This document shows positions 33,047-41,732 of a stretch of DNA of 64,000 nt, piece by piece. The DNA is taken from assembly GCF_900141875.1 (NCBI RefSeq), contig NZ_FQZE01000005.1, forward strand, positions 62,001-126,000. The letters run 5' to 3'. Each line of letters opens with the position of its first letter. Within the stretch, counting starts at the first letter, position 1. A program made the translations under genes and the position numbers. The notes under the pieces are model-generated. The model ran no database searches and had not been told where the DNA came from. It worked only from the letters and a program-made list of their open reading frames with translations. This stretch comes from Tangfeifania diversioriginum. Its GTDB lineage: Bacteria; Bacteroidota; Bacteroidia; Bacteroidales; Prolixibacteraceae.

Positions 33047-33262
33047 TTATTCTTCCAGAACGGTGGCATGTCGGCCAGTATGTGCTAATAGCCGAATGAT
33101 TCTCTCAGCATTTATCTGATCCGGACACTCTACTCGTAAAATTTTATCGCAGTCCTCCAGGTCGAAGTTGGCTCTGTATGCCGGAAACTGCCGGTGAATT
33201 CGCCTGACCAGCGATTCAGCCTGCTCCGGGTTGTCAACGTTGGTTTTGAAAACTTCTACCAT
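33047..33262 (-). CDS. Small conserved-type protein with an HMA-like ferredoxin fold (predicted)
   Basis: The 71-residue protein (VEVFKTNVDNPEQAESLVRR, then NFDLEDCDKILRVEC and INAERIIRLLAHTGRHATV) has a beta-alpha-beta-beta-alpha-beta pattern like heavy-metal-associated domains. It has one cysteine in place of a CxxC pair, so metal transfer is unlikely. Its function is unknown. The gene ends close to a remnant region and starts just after a 297-nt spacer (33263-33559) in which I see no feature. Confidence 0.65.
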   Translation of the reverse strand: MVEVFKTNVDNPEQAESLVRRIHRQFPAYRANFDLEDCDKILRVECPDQINAERIIRLLAHTGRHATVLEE

Positions 33263-33559
33263 AGAACCTCCTTTAAGCTATAATTCCTCGGCCACTGAAT
33301 GCTTCATACAATAATGACCTTAGCGCGATATGTTGTCACTTCTTCCAGAACCGGGGACATTGCTATGTCTCGATTTTTGCAAATGCCGTTAAGATTAATA
33401 TATTGATTTCTATGCATCACAATTACTTAAACAAAGATGAAATCGTTTTTTGGAAAGAAGGTTGTGTGATTACGACAATATGAAGGGGTAATAGCGACAT
33501 GCACCTGCCCGGAGAACCGGATTCCGGAATTGTTTCGTAATTCCGGAATGCATTTGATT

Positions 33560-34138
33560 TTATTCACCTTTTCGTCTTAGGGGTTTCACTTTTCGTCGAT
33601 TTTCAGAATCATTAATCAGTTCATTAAGCCGTTTCTGCCGTGTCTTTTCTTGTTTGGCGCTCATTACCCAATGAATGGCAGTTCTCTGGTAATAAGGTGC
33701 CTGAGAAGTAAAAAATGCCCAGGCTTTTTTGTTTTCTTTGAAGGTAGATTCAAACTCTTTACTGAAAGTCACCTGGGGTTGTTCAAATGAATACACCCTG
33801 GATTTTTTTTCTTTTCGCTGATCAAATGCTTTTCTTCCGGAGGGGTGCATCCGGTTTTTCCCGATTAGTATTCGAGCGGTTTTGATGTTTTTGTCGCTCC
33901 AGTTGCTTCCCGGCTTTCGGGGGGTGAAGCGAATTTTATAGCTTTCTTCATCAATGGATTTTCTGAGGCCGTCAATCCAGCCGAAGCTGATAGCCACTTT
34001 CACTGATTCGTCCCATGTGATGCTTTCCTTGCCCGAAGACTTCTTGTAAAAGCCGACCCAAAGCTCATTCAGCTTATTGTGATTTTCAGCAAGGAAATCC
34101 CCAAAGTCGTTGTAGGTTTTAAAAAATTCCGGTTTCAT
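33560..34138 (-). CDS. YdeI/OmdA-family protein
   Basis: The 192-residue protein begins PEFFKTYNDFGDFLAENH and contains ELWVGFYKKSSGKESITWDE, then VAISFGWIDGLRKSID, the hallmarks of the YdeI (bacteriocin-protection, OmdA) family. The C-terminus is strongly basic (RRKVKPLRRKGE). The biochemical role of the family is not settled. It is a cytosolic single-gene unit 25 nt downstream of an SgcJ-like gene. Confidence 0.88.
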   Translation of the reverse strand: MKPEFFKTYNDFGDFLAENHNKLNELWVGFYKKSSGKESITWDESVKVAISFGWIDGLRKSIDEESYKIRFTPRKPGSNWSDKNIKTARILIGKNRMHPSGRKAFDQRKEKKSRVYSFEQPQVTFSKEFESTFKENKKAWAFFTSQAPYYQRTAIHWVMSAKQEKTRQKRLNELINDSENRRKVKPLRRKGE

Positions 34139-34163
34139 GGGGCAATAAATATAAAACGTTGAT

Positions 34164-34604
34164 TTATTTTACCAGTGCGCTTAATTCTTTTGTGAACTCA
34201 TCAGCCATTTCAGGTCTGCCGTGAAATTGTGCAGGCGTGTTCTGAAATAGGTCAACTTTCCAAACGTCGTTTTGCTTTACTGCGGTTATAGTTTGAATTG
34301 CATTTGCTGCCGGATTGATCGCTTTTTGTCCGGGGGGTATCATGCCGACAATGGCTCGCAGGATGGCGACCTCTGGTTTCAAAAAGCGCATATCTTTAAC
34401 TTTCCATACATAAATGGCTGTTTGATGATGGTTAAATATTTTTGATATTTCAGCTTCAATTTCATCTCTGCCTTTATACAAGCTGCCATCAAAACCAATC
34501 GATTCCCCATTATCGGTAAATAGTGATGCCATTTTGGTCGCATCCTGGTTGTTCCAGGCTTTTAATAAATCAGAGTGTAGGGTTTCTAATTTCTTATTGT
34601 CCAT
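34164..34604 (-). CDS. SgcJ/EcaC-type NTF2-like protein
   Basis: The 146-residue protein has the DUF4440/SgcJ pattern: LHSDLLKAWNNQDATKMASL, FTDNGESIGFDGSLYKGRDE, VAILRAIVGMIPPG and a terminal strand VWKVDLFQNTPAQFHGRP. It belongs to the NTF2-like superfamily, in which members are small ligand-binding enzymes. A specific reaction cannot be given. It is one of several NTF2-like genes in this run. Confidence 0.83.
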   Translation of the reverse strand: MDNKKLETLHSDLLKAWNNQDATKMASLFTDNGESIGFDGSLYKGRDEIEAEISKIFNHHQTAIYVWKVKDMRFLKPEVAILRAIVGMIPPGQKAINPAANAIQTITAVKQNDVWKVDLFQNTPAQFHGRPEMADEFTKELSALVK

Positions 34605-34713
34605 TATCCTTTCGTTTATAGTTTATTAAAACTGTTTCCATTAGTCAATAGTGTGTAACTGCCAATTCGTTATTCTGTTATTAGTTTATTGTCCTTTGCA
34701 GGGAAAGTCAGGA

Positions 34714-35238
34714 TTAACGTGAGTTTGTTATCATTTGATTTGTGGTTATTAATTGAGCAAACCATCGTTTAATTATTTTATTATGATATTCAATAATTTT
34801 ATCTGCTTTCATAAATGAGTTGTCATAAGTACTGTGACCATCACTTATCAAAGTTGTTGGAATGCCTTTCCCAAATGCACTTTTGCAGGTTGTATCGATA
34901 CAGTACTCAGTTTGGAGACCTGCTATCACAATAGAATTGATATTATTCGAAGTCAAAATATTTGATAACTTGGTTTTAAAGAATGCATCGGGAGTGTGCT
35001 TGTCAATATAAAAATCAGTAGGTTCTGAATGGATTTTTGAATATACTTCCCAGAGTTTTGTCCCCTTTACTAAATCTTCGTCAATATGCCGGACGAAGAT
35101 AATTGGCTTATCATGTTTTCTGAACCAATCAATAAGTTGGTTGATATTATTTATCAAACTGGTTTCATTATATACAGAATCATCAGGATCCACGAAAAAT
35201 CCTTCCTGCACATCAATAACAATTAGTGCTTCTTTCAT
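34714..35238 (-). CDS. Isochorismatase-like cysteine hydrolase
   Basis: The 174-residue enzyme has the triad of this family: D9 in ALIVIDVQEGF, a Lys in the YIDKHTPDAFF segment, and the nucleophilic Cys in IAGLQTEYCIDTTCKSA. The cis-peptide region VIAGLQTEYC is intact. It would hydrolyse an amide or related bond (nicotinamidase, biuret hydrolase and others share the fold); the substrate is unknown. Confidence 0.88.
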   Translation of the reverse strand: MKEALIVIDVQEGFFVDPDDSVYNETSLINNINQLIDWFRKHDKPIIFVRHIDEDLVKGTKLWEVYSKIHSEPTDFYIDKHTPDAFFKTKLSNILTSNNINSIVIAGLQTEYCIDTTCKSAFGKGIPTTLISDGHSTYDNSFMKADKIIEYHNKIIKRWFAQLITTNQMITNSR

Positions 35239-35374
35239 ATTTTATTAGTTTAAAATTAACAACCAGATTACAGTATTTTTTTTGTGTTTTTAAGTGTTTG
35301 CCATTCGTGGTTAATTTTTTAGTGACTTATCCTTTTTTAATTTTGTTGAAAAGCGTTACGCCCAATCATCACCT

Positions 35375-35752
35375 TCATTGTAGCATTGGAAGGTATTTCT
35401 CATAATTGTCAACAATCACCCAAAGCAAAATCGCAAATAATAGAAGCGGCATAAGGAGCCCCGAAGGTGCAACCGTTATATGATGAACAAGGATCCCGAT
35501 CATAACCGGGAAAATGACAATTGCTCCCAATGCTCTGCTTTTCTTTGGGATAAAAAGGAGCCCCCCGATGATTTCGGCTACAGCAACCAGGGGCTGCACC
35601 CACCCAATACTGTTGAAAGCTTCCATCGTTTTCACCACCTGTTCAGGGAGATCCTCCGGGACGGGCATGTAATAGAAAAATTTGTTGAGCCCCGAGTTAA
35701 TGAATGCCAGTCCGAAAAGGAGGCTGGCAGCAAATAAGATTTTATTTTTCAT
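35375..35752 (-). CDS. DoxX-family membrane protein
   Basis: The 125-residue protein has four membrane segments, beginning ILFAASLLFGLAFINSGLNK and continuing with VAVAEIIGGLLFIP, AIVIFPVMIGILVHHITVAP and LMPLLLFAILLWVIV. The GLNKF motif after helix 1 and the EIIGG in helix 2 are typical of DoxX. Members take part in redox or detoxification processes at the inner membrane, mostly undefined. Confidence 0.85.
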   Translation of the reverse strand: MKNKILFAASLLFGLAFINSGLNKFFYYMPVPEDLPEQVVKTMEAFNSIGWVQPLVAVAEIIGGLLFIPKKSRALGAIVIFPVMIGILVHHITVAPSGLLMPLLLFAILLWVIVDNYEKYLPMLQ

Positions 35753-36340
35753 CGTTTCAAGTATTTAGTTTAACACGGAAATATTAACGTGCTTTAGCAG
35801 TAAGACAACCACTCTTTTCGTTTTTTTACACATTAAGTATATTAAGACAAATTTATCTTTTTTGTTTGAGAATAAAAAAAAGTTTACCGAAAAGTGATAG
35901 TTTGCCTAGGATTAATTGAACTAAAGTGTTTTATCAAAAATGATGTGCTGGCTGCAACCGGGAATGTGTATCAAAAATACTGAGTGTTTTTTGAAGAATT
36001 GATTTTAAGACTTGGTTCCCACATACACCCCAACACAAAGAATGAATAAATTTCTTCTGCTTAATTATTCGTTAAAATTTTGTAATTATTTGATATAAAA
36101 ATCTCAATCCTCTTCCAGCACACAATACCCCAACCTGAAGGTCGGGACTATTTTGGGTGGCTTCTTCCATCCATTATCAAGAGAACAAAAACCAGACTGA
36201 TTAGTTACAACATTGTATTTTGTGAAATTTATGCTTATAAATTATCATGTTCGTTTCATCAGAACAAAACTTGATTTTTAATGGCTAATGCCTGCCGCCA
36301 GGTGGGGGCGACAAGGCAGATGAAGGAATTATAATTGCCT
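35753..36340. other. 588-bp gene-free, AT-rich stretch
   Basis: No open frame with protein character exists on either strand. Two weak palindromic words are present: CCCAACCTGAAGGTCGGGA near 36128 and GCCTGCCGCCAGGTGGGGGC near 36291. Both resemble REP-like intergenic palindromes of Bacteroidota. Otherwise I see nothing. Confidence 0.5.
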
Positions 36341-36802
36341 TTATTCCCCGGGGGGTGCTTCATGCAATACTTCCTTCATTTTCGGAATAACCATTTTCCA
36401 TCCCCGCAAAGATTCTTCAAACCTCTTTTCAGCGTTTTCGGCACCTTGAAAATCTCCTTGCGTGATTATCAATTTACAACCAGTTTTTTGGGGGAGAATG
36501 TCGTAAGTTAAGTCCACGTAGTTTTCGGGGATGTCATCCAATCCCAAATTGGGATCAAACATTGTGAAAGTAACCTTTCTTTGGGGAACAACCTCCATTA
36601 TTTCTCCTTTGACATAAACGACATCCCGGTTGGCTTCGTTTTTTCCCTGCCAGACAATTGGCGTTCCAACTTTCCAATCGGACAGCACTTCACAACCAAA
36701 CATGTATTGTTTCGTCATTTCAGGGTTTATTAATAAATCCCAAACCTTTTCAGCATTAGCTTTGAATGTAAGTTCTTCTCTGACAATAAGTGACTGTTTC
36801 AT
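36341..36802 (-). CDS. SRPBCC (Aha1-like) domain protein
   Basis: The 153-residue protein is a second START/SRPBCC domain in the region: IVREELTFKANAEKVWDLLI, TKQYMFGCEVLSDWKVGTPI, and a C-terminal helix RFEESLRGWKMVIPKMKEVL. It is not a close copy of the one at 28291. Its start overlaps the end of the AraC-type regulator gene by 4 nt (ATGA), so both are probably cotranscribed. Confidence 0.86.
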   Translation of the reverse strand: MKQSLIVREELTFKANAEKVWDLLINPEMTKQYMFGCEVLSDWKVGTPIVWQGKNEANRDVVYVKGEIMEVVPQRKVTFTMFDPNLGLDDIPENYVDLTYDILPQKTGCKLIITQGDFQGAENAEKRFEESLRGWKMVIPKMKEVLHEAPPGE

Positions 36803-37746
36803 AGCTTTTTCATTTGGTTAAAATCCAAATTTGAGGAGTTTTTTAATGCTTTTGTTACAGAATCGGGATTATTTCTAACACAATTGGGAGAAATCCCAAA
36901 TTCTTTTTTGAAGGCGTTTGAAAAATGCTGAGGGGAACTATATCCGGTTTCGTATGCAATCTCTTTTGAAGGCTTTCCGGTTTCCAGCAATAGTTGTTTT
37001 GCCATAAACATCCGGGTTTTATGAATATACCCAAAAACAGTTGTGCCAAAAAGCTCTTTAAATCCTTTCTTTAGTTTGTATTCGTTTACCCCAACCTGTT
37101 TGGAAAGTTCCACAATGGTTGGGGGATTATCAATTCTGTACGACAGGAACTCTCTGGCCTCAATCAATTTTTGTTTGTCCCGGCCTGACTTGATAGTTTT
37201 ATTTGAGTTTTGGTGTTCATGTAGCTCGGCCTGTAAAACCAATAATTCTATACTCTTTGACAGAAGGAAAAGGTTTCTTAATTGGTCATTGTACGTGCAA
37301 TCGATAATTTCCCTTAATACCTGCCGGATTTTAAAGTTATTGGTTTTCCATTCGTCCGAAAGGATGCAGTTTTTTCGATTAATTACTTTATCCGTAAATC
37401 TTTTTAAAGGCTCATTTCCATTTTGACCTATTTCAATAAATGTGTTGGTGCTGAAGTTTATTCCAAGTGTTTCTATTCTTTTGGTATTGTTATGGACCTC
37501 AATATCCAAACCATCAGAATACATTATATTGTTATGATATCCTGAAAGCAAAAAAGACCTGTTTATTTGCTTAAAATTAAAATCATAGCTGCCCCCCAGA
37601 CCAATATGGAGCCGTACAAAATTTGTATCATCCGCAAATTTGGTTGTCTCAAAAGAATGATAGTCAATAATATTATGCGAAATTTGGATGTCGTCCAATT
37701 TCCACAGATTTGTTGCTCTTTTTTTTATGTTCTCCTTCTGCTTCAT
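36799..37746 (-). CDS. AraC-family transcriptional regulator
   Basis: The 315-residue protein has a ligand-sensing N-terminal part of about 200 residues and a C-terminal double HTH: PPTIVELSKQVGVNEYKLKK, then KPSKEIAYETGYSSPQHFSN and AFKKEFGISP. The spacing is that of PchR-like regulators (GFKELFGTTVFGYIHKTRM). It likely controls its own operon, including the SRPBCC gene that overlaps it. The effector is unknown. Confidence 0.9.
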   Translation of the reverse strand: MKQKENIKKRATNLWKLDDIQISHNIIDYHSFETTKFADDTNFVRLHIGLGGSYDFNFKQINRSFLLSGYHNNIMYSDGLDIEVHNNTKRIETLGINFSTNTFIEIGQNGNEPLKRFTDKVINRKNCILSDEWKTNNFKIRQVLREIIDCTYNDQLRNLFLLSKSIELLVLQAELHEHQNSNKTIKSGRDKQKLIEAREFLSYRIDNPPTIVELSKQVGVNEYKLKKGFKELFGTTVFGYIHKTRMFMAKQLLLETGKPSKEIAYETGYSSPQHFSNAFKKEFGISPNCVRNNPDSVTKALKNSSNLDFNQMKKL

Positions 37747-37990
37747 TTGTGTTTTCCCTTGAACAATGGAATTCCCGACTGGGTTTTAAAGTTTTGTAGG
37801 TTTTCGTTTCTCTTTTTCCAATCGTTAATGCATTTTCTATTACAGTCATTTTTCTGTGCCAATAGTTTTTCATTTCTTCTTTTGTGGCATTGTCAAAAAG
37901 TTTTTCCTGATTCCAAATTGCCAACATCTTTGGGGCGTCCAACGGGTTTTTCTTGTTTTTTATTGAATTCTTGTCCGATTGAATGTCCAT
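37673..37990 (-). CDS. Uncertain small open frame upstream of the AraC gene
   Basis: The 105-residue frame starts at ATG 37990. The first ~70 residues (DAPKMLAIWNQEKLFDNATK is a sample) look protein-like, but its 3' end overlaps the AraC gene by 74 nt in another frame and there has a low-complexity character. It may be a shortened gene whose real end was lost. No family is recognised. Confidence 0.35.
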   Translation of the reverse strand: MDIQSDKNSIKNKKNPLDAPKMLAIWNQEKLFDNATKEEMKNYWHRKMTVIENALTIGKRETKTYKTLKPSREFHCSRENTNEAEGEHKKKSNKSVEIGRHPNFA

Positions 37991-38242
37991 TGATCCCCTA
38001 TGTGATAATACAGATCATTAAAATAGCAAACGCTTTATTCATAGGCCAATGAGTTATTATTTTATGTCCGAATAAAAAACACACCACAAAATAGTTTGTT
38101 CACACAAGGCTATCTGACAGCCATTTCCGTAATGATTTTCTCCAAACAAGCATGGTGTTGTTACACTTTAAAATTTTGGTAGGGACTGGAAGATTTCAGG
38201 TCAAGCTCAACTGGTAATTTGTGCTGTAAAGACTCCGGATAC

Positions 38243-38335
38243 GGAAATCTACAAACTACGATTTTATCCGATATTTCCTGCATCTTTTTCATCAGGTAAA
38301 TTGAATCTGGCGACGATATAACATGAAAAAATACG
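38243..38335 (-). pseudogene. Fragment of a methyltransferase paralogous to the gene at 31602
   Basis: Translated on the - strand this segment gives VFFHVISSPDSIYLMKKMQE followed by ISDKIVVC, nearly the same as the interior of the methyltransferase at 31602-32165. The flanking DNA does not continue the frame on either side. Only about 30 codons survive. Confidence 0.8.
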
Positions 38336-38367
38336 TTGGTAATTGAAGAATTGAATCTTCCTTATGA

Positions 38368-38550
38368 CGGATTAAACTTCTGAGGCATTTGAAAGAAAAA
38401 ACAGCCTTTCTGTCAAAAGCAATAAACGATTTAGGAGATGTACTGGATTCCATCCCAATTGAAAAAGGCGACATCGAAGAACCGATTGCTGGCAGAATTG
38501 AAAAAATTATCAGTGATAAAGGGGAAAAGGGAAAAAGATGCTTTGTTTGA
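38368..38550 (+). pseudogene. C-terminal gene remnant of unknown family
   Basis: The + strand frame from 38368 to the stop at 38550 encodes LLRHLKEKTAFLSKAINDLG, then DVLDSIPIEKGDIEEPIAG and a Lys-rich end. It has clear protein character but no start codon at its beginning and a stop just upstream. It is probably the 3' end of a lost gene. The rest of 37991-38562 shows only the methyltransferase fragment. Confidence 0.45.
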
Positions 38551-38562
38551 ATTCAAAAAGTT

Positions 38563-39432
38563 TCAATCCAGTTTGAACGCTTTTTCAGCTTTCTCTTCAA
38601 ATTCTTCGGGCAGTTCGCTGAAAAATTGTTTCAGCCGGGGCCAAAGTTTCAGCTGGTTCATTTCGCGGAGGTGCTCAATCTGATTTTCCAGGATCTGCTG
38701 TTCCTCTGAATTGAATTGGTAATCCGAAAGGCGTAACTCAACTGCCAGAATATGCAAATCGTGATCGTCTCCCAGGTGGTCGTTAATAATATTGAGTTGT
38801 TCGCTTCGGGCTTTAAAATATTTCGGGTGCATCAACCGTATAAAATCGAGCTGGTAAAATAAGCGCTTCAACTTTTTTCGCAGTGAATGGATCGCTTCGG
38901 GAGTAGGAGCGTCAGGCAGTTCAGAGAAAAAAATATAGCCTGTGAGGTACGAGTTGTTGATTTCCCGTACCAGGTGAACTTTTGATACTTTGCTGTTTTC
39001 TGAACCGGTAATGGATGACTCAAGTTTTGAAAAGAAACTGCCGATTGATTTGCAGATTTCTTTTCCTTTGAAACCTTGATCAATTGCTTTTTTGTTCTTC
39101 CCGTGCAGTTTTGCTTCTGCGTCTTTTATTTTTCGTTCAGGAATAAGTTTTTTCCCCGTCAGTTCTTTTTCAAAGAGCTCGACATTCACATACGATTCGC
39201 GCAGCGGAGAAAGTATTTTCCCGAGTTGTTTTATTTCCTTGCGAATGCTTTTGGCTTCGCTCCCGGGCACCTGTTCATAAAAGCGGATTAATGACCGTAA
39301 CCGTTTAAATATTTTGCGCAGTTCATGCACGGTAATGTTTGGCGAAATATTTTCAACACTACAAAAATACTCAGCCCTTTCGGTTTGGCGAAGAATAGTA
39401 TGTGCCAGCTTGTTTCCTGCGTTCTGTGTCAT
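38563..39432 (-). CDS. CHAD domain protein (polyphosphate-associated)
   Basis: The 289-residue protein is a CHAD domain with its two helical-bundle halves: ITVHELRKIFKRLRSLIRFY in the first and EAIHSLRKKLKRLFYQLDFI in the second, each with the conserved His and basic residues, plus LGDDHDLHIL after the second. CHAD proteins bind polyphosphate through these basic surfaces and occur on polyphosphate granules. No CYTH domain is fused to it. It lies downstream of serS by about 225 nt on the same strand. Confidence 0.9.
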   Translation of the reverse strand: MTQNAGNKLAHTILRQTERAEYFCSVENISPNITVHELRKIFKRLRSLIRFYEQVPGSEAKSIRKEIKQLGKILSPLRESYVNVELFEKELTGKKLIPERKIKDAEAKLHGKNKKAIDQGFKGKEICKSIGSFFSKLESSITGSENSKVSKVHLVREINNSYLTGYIFFSELPDAPTPEAIHSLRKKLKRLFYQLDFIRLMHPKYFKARSEQLNIINDHLGDDHDLHILAVELRLSDYQFNSEEQQILENQIEHLREMNQLKLWPRLKQFFSELPEEFEEKAEKAFKLD

Positions 39433-39531
39433 AAAAAACTAATTTTACAGGAATTACAAAGTTAGCAATAAAACCAAAGAGGTCAAAGTCCGGTTTTTTG
39501 AAATGACTTTGATAATGAATCGCTTGAAATA

Positions 39532-39656
39532 ACAAATCTCAAATGAATTCCAAATCACAAATTTTAAAAAATCCAAATGTGTGCAAAATGTTTGGATTTC
39601 AGGATATTTTATTTTTGGTGTTTATTTGAGATCTGGTAATTGGAATTTGTAATTTT
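39532..39656. repeat. Palindromic intergenic element (MITE-like) downstream of serS
   Basis: The left arm CAAATCTCAAATGAATTCCA is matched by the right arm (TTTGAGATC...AATTGGAATTTG) in inverted order. In the middle AATCCAAA and TTTGGATT form a second stem. The whole 125 bp is AT-rich and gene-free. It may also act as the serS terminator. Confidence 0.55.
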
Positions 39657-39659
39657 CGA

Positions 39660-40934
39660 TTAGTCTATTCTTTCAAATCCGCAATACGGCACCAGCACCT
39701 TCGGAATTTTTATTCCTTCCGGGGTCTGATTATTTTCGAGCAGTGCGGCAACAATCCGGGGCAGTGCCAGTGCACTTCCGTTCAAAGTGTGGGCCAGTTG
39801 CGGCTTTCTCACACCTTCTTCGCGAAAACGCAGTTTAAGCCTGTTGGCCTGGAACGATTCAAAATTGGAAACCGAACTCACCTCGAGCCACTTTTTCTGA
39901 GCGGCAGAATAAACCTCGAAATCGTAAGTCAGTGCAGCGGTAAAACTGATGTCGCCGCCGCAAAGTCGTAACACGCGGTAGGGAAGTTCAAGTTTCTCAA
40001 CGAGCGAAGCCACGTGTTTCACCATCTCGTCCAGTACTTCATACGATTTGTCGGGGTGGGCAATTTGTACAACTTCCACTTTGTCGAACTGGTGCAGGCG
40101 GTTCAAACCGCGTACATCTTTTCCGTACGACCCCGCTTCACGACGGAAACAGGCACTGTACGCCGTGTTTTTGTAGGGCAGATTTTTGGCATCCAGAATT
40201 ACATCGCGGTAAATGTTAGTCACAGGTACTTCGGCGGTGGGAATAAGGTAGAGATTATCGCCGGTAATATGATACATTTGGCCCTCTTTGTCGGGCAACT
40301 GTCCCGTGCCAAAACCGGAGGCTTCGTTTACTACCAGCGGCGGTTGCACCTCTTCGTAGCCTGCTTTTCGTGCTTCATCCAAAAAGAAATTAATAAGCGC
40401 CCGCTGCAACTGCGATCCTTTTCCGCGGTACACCGGGAAACCTGCGCCGGTGAGTTTCACGCCCAGCTCAAAATCGATGAGATTGTATTTTTGTGCCAGT
40501 TCCCAGTGAGGCAAAACATCGTCGGCCATTTTGGGCAGTTCGCCTTTGGAAGTAACTACTTCGTTATCTTCTTCACCTTTTCCTTCAGGCACCGATTCGT
40601 GTGGCAGGTTGGGCAACTGAACCAGCAATTCATTCACCCGGGTTTCGATACCGCCAAATTGTTCGTCAACCTTTCTGATGTTTTCCTTCAGTTGCGAGGT
40701 GCGCTCTTTGGCAGTGTTGGCTTCTTCTGTCTTTCCTTCACGGAACAACTGACCAATCTCCTTCGAGATTTTATTCATCTCAGCTTTGGCCTCGTCGGCC
40801 TGGTTCTGCAACTTGTTTTTTTGCCGGTATAAATCGATGATTTGACCTACAATTTCACTGGCATCGAAATTTTTGCGATTCAGTTTTTCGACCACCAGTT
40901 CCGGGTTATCCTGAATGAATTTAAGGTTGAGCAT
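39660..40934 (-). CDS. serS: Seryl-tRNA synthetase
   Basis: The 424-residue class II synthetase has the N-terminal coiled-coil arm (about 30-105) that grips the long variable arm of tRNA-Ser. The catalytic core follows with motif 2 YSACFRREAGSYGKDVRGL and motif 3 LNGSALALPRIVAALLEN. Length and all motifs are complete. It is an essential cytosolic enzyme with its own promoter. Confidence 0.97.
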   Translation of the reverse strand: MLNLKFIQDNPELVVEKLNRKNFDASEIVGQIIDLYRQKNKLQNQADEAKAEMNKISKEIGQLFREGKTEEANTAKERTSQLKENIRKVDEQFGGIETRVNELLVQLPNLPHESVPEGKGEEDNEVVTSKGELPKMADDVLPHWELAQKYNLIDFELGVKLTGAGFPVYRGKGSQLQRALINFFLDEARKAGYEEVQPPLVVNEASGFGTGQLPDKEGQMYHITGDNLYLIPTAEVPVTNIYRDVILDAKNLPYKNTAYSACFRREAGSYGKDVRGLNRLHQFDKVEVVQIAHPDKSYEVLDEMVKHVASLVEKLELPYRVLRLCGGDISFTAALTYDFEVYSAAQKKWLEVSSVSNFESFQANRLKLRFREEGVRKPQLAHTLNGSALALPRIVAALLENNQTPEGIKIPKVLVPYCGFERID

Positions 40935-40956
40935 GACTTCCTGTTTAAATAAGGTA

Positions 40957-40964
40957 CAAATTTA
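40957..40964 (-). promoter_or_regulatory. -7 promoter element of serS (TAAATTTG)
   Basis: TAAATTTG on the - strand matches TAnnTTTG and lies 22 nt before the serS start. Confidence 0.6.
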
Positions 40965-41010
40965 ATAAATGATACGGCACAACCGTTGTGTAGAAAAAGT
41001 AAATTGGACT

Positions 41011-41048
41011 AAAAAAAAAATCTCCTGCCGAAACCGACAGAAGATTTT
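41011..41048 (-). terminator. Terminator copy downstream of the RelE/ParE module
   Basis: On the - strand AATCTTCTGTCGG and CCGCAGGAGATT-type arms pair with one mismatch and run into ten T. It is a near copy of the rpmA terminator at 41697-41732; the similarity extends to about 41064. Confidence 0.8.
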
Positions 41049-41081
41049 CATCTCTTCTTCGGAAGTATCTGGCTTTTTTTG

Positions 41082-41378
41082 TTATCTGTTCTTCCAAATC
41101 TCAGGATCTCTGCTTGTATGCAGAACAGCAGAAACAATTATGGTTTTATTGATTTCGTCAATTGAATAATGCACCAAAAACGGGAACACATTTAAAACAG
41201 CAGTTCTCACATCGTTGTAACGTACATTTGAAGCTCTAGGATTTTTTCTAATAAAGTTGACCTTTTCACGGACTTCTGTAGTGAACCTTTTACCAAGCCC
41301 GTTTTGTTGTTTATTATACCATTTGGCAGCTTCGCGGATATCTTCCTTCGCAAGAGGCAGGATCACAGATTTATACAT
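41082..41378 (-). CDS. RelE/ParE-family toxin
   Basis: The 98-residue protein fits the RelE/ParE superfamily: LPLAKEDIREAAKWYNKQQN, GLGKRFTTEVREKVNFIRKN and the terminal VLHTSRDPEIWKNR, which is the usual HxxRDP ending of this subgroup. Toxins of this group either cleave mRNA on the ribosome or poison gyrase; which applies is unknown. Its start overlaps the antitoxin stop by one nucleotide. Confidence 0.92.
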   Translation of the reverse strand: MYKSVILPLAKEDIREAAKWYNKQQNGLGKRFTTEVREKVNFIRKNPRASNVRYNDVRTAVLNVFPFLVHYSIDEINKTIIVSAVLHTSRDPEIWKNR

Positions 41379-41608
41379 TACAAATCATTTTCGATATCGT
41401 CCATGGCAGAGTCGAAATCCAAAGCAGAATCAGGATTCTTTTTGTGGTTTTCAAGGCGTTTTAACACCAACCTTTTTTGCCATTCCGGGATATCGATGTC
41501 TTCGCTTTCAATATCCTTGTATTTACTTTTAAGTTCGTTCCAATCATTAATAGGAATAAAAACGCCGGTTGTTTTTCCTTTGCTGTCCGAAATATATTGC
41601 AGGTTCAT
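41378..41608 (-). CDS. Antitoxin of the RelE/ParE module
   Basis: The 76-residue acidic protein begins LQYISDSKGKTTGVFIPIND, then W-N-E-L-K, and ends in an acidic helix (SALDFDSAMDDIENDL). The N-terminal strand pattern is that of Bacteroidota antitoxins paired with ParE/RelE toxins. It directly precedes the toxin with a stop/start overlap. Confidence 0.85.
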   Translation of the reverse strand: MNLQYISDSKGKTTGVFIPINDWNELKSKYKDIESEDIDIPEWQKRLVLKRLENHKKNPDSALDFDSAMDDIENDL

Positions 41609-41696
41609 AATTTCAACTTTTATCTGTTATCTTTTTGCTAATGTTTTGTTCCAATTCGAAGTCAGGATTGAAGCATTCATTTCTACACAAATTTAC

Positions 41697-41732
41697 AAAA
41701 AAAATCTCCTGCCGAAACCGACAGGAGATTTT
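41697..41732 (-). terminator. Rho-independent terminator of rplU-rpmA
   Basis: On the - strand AAATCTCCTG pairs with CAGGAGATTT around a TCGGTTTCGG loop, followed by eight T. It lies 35 nt after the rpmA stop codon. Confidence 0.9.

Noticed and set aside
40014-40832. 272-codon frame opposite serS
   Set aside because: It is the antisense shadow of a fully conserved synthetase gene.
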